64,000 bases of DNA from Sporolactobacillus putidus. Its GTDB lineage: Bacteria > Bacillota > Bacilli > Bacillales > Sporolactobacillaceae. The translations under genes were made by a program, and so were the position numbers. The DNA lies in contig NZ_BMOK01000012.1 in assembly GCF_014647035.1 (NCBI RefSeq), positions 46,030 to 110,029 of the forward strand. The letters run 5' to 3'. The notes under the pieces were generated by a model that did no database searches, was not told where the DNA came from, and saw only the letters and a list, made by a program, of their open reading frames with translations. Below are positions 60,932-64,000 of this stretch, piece after piece (position 1 is the stretch's first letter; every line of letters starts with the position of its first letter).

Positions 60932-62077
60932 TCAGGCGATGGGGAGATTCTGAGACCTATTGGTTTCTTTAGCTGTTTGAATGAGCAGTTCAGTGATCGC
61001 GCGGGCAGCTTCCGGTTTTCTGAATCGGTACTGATTCTGCGAGATTTGGACCAGCTCTTCACCATCATTAGCCCATAATGTTGCGATCATGTCCGGCAGC
61101 GCACTAATGTTTGGGCAACAAACCCCTAAATGGTGTTTGCGGACGAATTGAGGATTCTTTTCCTCCTGGCCTTTCAATGATCCGATAATGATCACAGGTT
61201 TACACAGGTTCACTGCCTCCATTAAGACATTGGGACTTGCCCGGATGATTAACAGATCTGCTTCCGCCATCCGCTCTTTAATTTCTCTGATAAATCCATA
61301 GATCGTGACCCGGTTGCCAACATATTCTGATAATTCTTCTTCCATGTCGTGTTTTAAAGCTGTGTCATGTCCGGCAATTATCGTTATATGGATATTTTTA
61401 TCGTTTAACAGCGCTTCAGCTATTTTCCGCACTTTGGTCGAGCCCTGACTCCCGCTGATAATAAGGACAGAAATATATTTTTTGCTTTTATTCGGCAAGT
61501 GATGAGGTTCGGGAAGATCTGTATCACAGAATTCTTTGCGAACGGGAAATCCGGTCAAATACAACTGGTCGCGTGTCATACCCGCCCGCAACATACTTTG
61601 TCTTGTTTCGTCCGACGGGCAAATGATATATTTTGCCTGTTTGTCTGCCCAAAGATTGGTTACATTGTCCAGATCGGCAATGAGTGAGATGACAGGAATA
61701 TTCAGACCGGCATGGTTTAAAACATTTATAACAGACCCGACGAACAGATTATGGACGGAGACGATTAAATCCGGATGAAAGGTATTGATTTGTTTTAATA
61801 GTGACTTTCTGATGAGTCGTGCAATAAAATGATTGACGAGCGGTTTGAACGGGTTGCTTAACCGATAGACGAAGCCCCATAACGTGGGAAATTTAATCGC
61901 AAAGGAGTCATAACTGCGGCTGGAAAGCCGGAGAAACACGTTTCCAAGTTCAAATCCGTCGATGACTGAGAACTGCACGTCCGGAGATAGAAGGAAGAGT
62001 TGTCTGCTCAGCGCCTCGGTGATACTCTTATGTCCGCCGCCTGTATTTTCAGATGAGATAAACAGGATTCTATTCAC
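60932..62077 (-). CDS. MGDG-synthase-like glycosyltransferase (GT28)
   Basis: The 381-residue protein belongs to the MGDG synthase/UgtP group, membrane-associated enzymes that move a sugar from a nucleotide donor to diacylglycerol or another lipid. The N-terminal motif SSENTGGGHKSITEALSRQ is the acceptor loop; SVHNLFVGSVINVLNHAG follows; the donor site is in ISGSQGSTKVRKIAE (about residue 215) and RASPNVLMEAVNLCKPVI (about 295). The next gene upstream is a CrtO-like acyltransferase, 26 bp away, so the acceptor may be a carotenoid acid or glycolipid; that is inference. Confidence 0.85.
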   Translation of the reverse strand: MNRILFISSENTGGGHKSITEALSRQLFLLSPDVQFSVIDGFELGNVFLRLSSRSYDSFAIKFPTLWGFVYRLSNPFKPLVNHFIARLIRKSLLKQINTFHPDLIVSVHNLFVGSVINVLNHAGLNIPVISLIADLDNVTNLWADKQAKYIICPSDETRQSMLRAGMTRDQLYLTGFPVRKEFCDTDLPEPHHLPNKSKKYISVLIISGSQGSTKVRKIAEALLNDKNIHITIIAGHDTALKHDMEEELSEYVGNRVTIYGFIREIKERMAEADLLIIRASPNVLMEAVNLCKPVIIIGSLKGQEEKNPQFVRKHHLGVCCPNISALPDMIATLWANDGEELVQISQNQYRFRKPEAARAITELLIQTAKETNRSQNLPIA

Positions 62078-62103
62078 AGCAAAATTCCTCTTTTATCGCT
62101 CTT

Positions 62104-62598
62104 TTATATTTCTTTTAAGCTTGTCTTTTTATTGGCAAGAACGCTTAAAATTCTCGGCCGGTTATAACGCTGTATGATGATATACGGAAGATTGAATACG
62201 ACGGCTATGAAGCTGATTAGGATCGAACTGCCTATATCATCGCCCCATTTCGCAAAAAGAAACGAGCTGATAATGATGCACCAATGGGCGAGCTCAGCAC
62301 GGCAGGTCTCTAAAGCAAATCGGTACAAATAATCCGGGTTGTAACGCTTTATTTGTTTTTTCGAAAAAAGGAAAGCCAAAAAATCGCTGAGCTCCGGCAG
62401 CAGGTTCTTCCACTTTTTCACGCGTAAATAGTACTGATAGACAGCCCCTTTTTTTTCCCAGCTTCTTTCTCTGAAGAGCCAACTATCATAATGGAAGATC
62501 GAGACGGGCAGTTTTATCGAAATAATTGTATTGATAATCGAGACGATCAAAAAAACAAATGAATTATAGATAAATGATAGGAAATTCAAAATACTCAT
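62104..62598 (-). CDS. CrtO-like glycosyl-4,4'-diaponeurosporenoate acyltransferase family protein
   Basis: The 164-residue membrane protein resembles staphylococcal CrtO, which adds a fatty acid to the glucose of glycosyl-diaponeurosporenoate to make staphyloxanthin. Shared stretches are YYLRVKKWKNLLPEL, ETCRAELAHWCIIISSFLF and FNLPYIIIQRYNRPRI, the last two being the family hallmarks. Four hydrophobic segments are visible. It is first of a three-gene minus-strand set with a glycosyltransferase and a lipid-handling membrane protein. No other carotenoid genes are in the window. Confidence 0.75.
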   Translation of the reverse strand: MSILNFLSFIYNSFVFLIVSIINTIISIKLPVSIFHYDSWLFRERSWEKKGAVYQYYLRVKKWKNLLPELSDFLAFLFSKKQIKRYNPDYLYRFALETCRAELAHWCIIISSFLFAKWGDDIGSSILISFIAVVFNLPYIIIQRYNRPRILSVLANKKTSLKEI

Positions 62599-63449
62599 TT
62601 CTCTTTTCTATATCAGAAATTAAAATCGGGAAATGTAACCGGGAAAAGGGAAAAAACAGATGCTCTCCCCATAATCAGGACAAAGTATGTCCATGGACAA
62701 TTGCGATCTTTCCAAGAAACAACGCGCAGTGAAGGCGTTCATCAAGATTCTTGTTAAAACCCCAGGTGGAAAATGGCCCGGGAATCATTTTGAGGGGAGA
62801 ATTATTGAACATAGCTTCGATAATCTTATGTAGACTTTGCGGCTGCTCGAACAGCGATAATAATTAATCCGTGCAGGATATCTGCGAGAATATGCTGTCC
62901 GATCGAGACAGTAAATAAATGTATTTTTTCTTAAATTATAGGCTATAAGTCAATGACAATCAACATGGATCACAAGGAACGAGCACAAATGCCAGTTGAC
63001 ACGCAGAGAAGACTGCTGTAATAATAACCTTGTTTCAAAATAGACAATAGTGTGAAGAAAGCCGCGGCAATGGTTCACGTGATTGGCAGAGGCTCGTTTA
63101 GAATTCGATCACTCCATTGTCTCCATTTCATGGAATGTCCGGAAATAATATAGTTAGAGGATAAAATGGAAAGTTTCCTGGAACACAGGGAAAGGTTTCT
63201 GATCCATATAGTTTTTCAATAGATATTCATATTTGTTTAAGGTATCATCAATATCTGTAGGAAGGAGCAGCCTGGGTTGGTTGGAGCCCCCGAAGATAAA
63301 CACTCCAGGTACATCGAAAGTTGTGCGTTGCTGGGAAAAGATCAGTAGGGAGCTGGGGGTAGTCATCTGCCCTTTGATTCAGAAAGATTCAACCGTTTTA
63401 ACTACTTTTTTAATTTTCTTAATGGAATTCGAGGAAAGAAGGTTATCAG
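62599..63449. other. Interval with no supported gene
   Basis: A minus-strand frame open at 62675-62862 (SLHKIIEAMFNNSPLKM... LGKIAIVHGHTLS) has no start and looks like a protein fragment I cannot assign. A 70-codon minus ORF at 63154-63366 follows AAAGGG but has no recognisable family. The rest shows no clear signal. Confidence 0.4.
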
Positions 63450-63827
63450 ATGGAAGACGCATGGGAGATGCGACTAAAGAATATATTGGGGGATTTGGGT
63501 CCAATGGGGAAAGAAGATGAAGACGATGATCTTCCCATGGTTACAGGCGAAACCCTTGAAACATATTCTAACTTTTTGAAAGAGAATCTTGTTTTTCCTT
63601 TCGCGGCCAGTTATGAAAGAGAATCGGGGCCGTTTTCTTCAAGGACGTACGATGTCAAGGTTACAGGACTTGATGAGTATATTGACGATTTTTACGGGCT
63701 CATTTGTTCTGCTAAAATTGGAAGAAAGACATGGCATATTGCAATGGGAGAACTTGAAGTCAGTTCAGACGATCCAAATTATCGTTTCTTAGATGATTAC
63801 AATACGTGGTTTTGGAATTACAGGTGA
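63450..63827 (+). CDS. CcbP-like calcium-binding protein
   Basis: The 125-residue acidic protein resembles the Calci_bind_CcbP family, first described in the cyanobacterium Anabaena, where it buffers Ca2+. Supporting stretches are FPFAASYERESG, TGLDEYIDDFYGLICSAKIGR and DDPNYRFLDDYNTWFWNYR at the C-terminus, which is the family end. An acidic EDEDDD patch lies near residue 25. An AAGAAGG site precedes the ATG. Role here is unknown. Confidence 0.7.
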   Translation: MEDAWEMRLKNILGDLGPMGKEDEDDDLPMVTGETLETYSNFLKENLVFPFAASYERESGPFSSRTYDVKVTGLDEYIDDFYGLICSAKIGRKTWHIAMGELEVSSDDPNYRFLDDYNTWFWNYR

Positions 63828-63875
63828 TCTATGTGATTATGACAATAAAGTCAACTGGGAACTTAAACATAGCCG

Positions 63876-63920
63876 AAAAAAACTCATTCATAAAAAGCCT
63901 ACGCTTCTTATGAATGAGCT
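63876..63920 (-). terminator. Minus-strand terminator
   Basis: CTCATTCATAA (63883-63893) and TTATGAATGAG (63908-63918) pair perfectly; on the minus strand a T-run follows. It would end a minus-strand gene beyond the right edge, or act for both directions. Confidence 0.7.
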
Positions 63921-63948
63921 CTGATGTATATCTGGGTCTAAACTTTTT

Positions 63949-63981
63949 AGTGTTGATGAGCGTTCATCAGCACTATTTTTG
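63949..63981 (+). terminator. Plus-strand terminator
   Basis: AGTGTTGATGA pairs with TCATCAGCACT (one G-U), followed by ATTTTTGT. Confidence 0.8.
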
Positions 63982-64000
63982 TACAAAAAAGGACATCATT

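Overview
The window looks like the chromosome of an endospore-former-type Firmicute (order Bacillales, possibly near Sporolactobacillaceae). The left third follows the gene order known from the Bacillus subtilis purHD - yerA - yerC - pcrA - ligA - camS(yerH) - gatCAB - dgkB - rlmCD(yefA) block, with Bacillus-type ribosome binding sites, sigma-A promoters and U-tailed terminators. Species identity is inference only.

Region 1 (1-22.8 kb) is conserved core: the end of purine biosynthesis (purH, purD), an inserted glyoxylate shunt pair (aceB, aceA) behind a promoter overlapped by nested palindromes, a 2-hydroxyacid dehydrogenase, adenine deaminase, a TrpR-family repressor, DNA repair enzymes (pcrA, ligA), a pheromone lipoprotein, the GatCAB amidotransferase operon, a diacylglycerol kinase and the 23S rRNA methyltransferase rlmCD. 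Three intergenic gaps carry degenerate tandem arrays with an exact 21-nt step.

Region 2 (22.8-30 kb) is an AT-rich restriction-modification island: a small HTH protein, two 5-methylcytosine methyltransferases, an Mrr-like nuclease, a McrB-type NTPase and a LlaJI/McrC-type nuclease. Several start and stop codons overlap by one base. Its distal end is cut by an IS5-type remnant.

Region 3 (30-40.5 kb) is a mobile-element pile. A transposon (element A, about 30.9-37.75 kb) encodes a DUF6431-like zinc protein, a DDE transposase, an AAA ATPase and a DUF5348-like protein. A second transposon of the same architecture (element B, about 33.2-36.76 kb) lies inside A's transposase gene. Removing B restores A's reading frame. 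A DUF1643 gene, IS630 fragments and an ISL3 element follow.

Region 4 (40.5-47.8 kb) is an acetone carboxylase locus: a sigma-54 activator (acxR) divergent from acxABC, with a near-consensus -24/-12 promoter and an upstream palindromic activator site. It is flanked at a distance by the left and right halves of an IS630 element.

Region 5 (47.8-64 kb) is AT-rich accessory DNA with many broken genes (group II intron RT, MocR regulator, rlmCD fragment, IS630, IS4, a HAD-like ORF) between intact genes: nitronate monooxygenase, tRNA-dihydrouridine synthase, a VOC protein, a rifampicin-phosphotransferase-like enzyme, an FMN-riboswitch-controlled riboflavin transporter (ribU), a glucose/sorbosone dehydrogenase-like protein, a three-gene membrane lipid set (CrtO-like acyltransferase, MGDG-synthase-like glycosyltransferase, LPG-synthase-type membrane protein), and a CcbP-like calcium-binding protein. 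I saw no rRNA, tRNA or CRISPR array.
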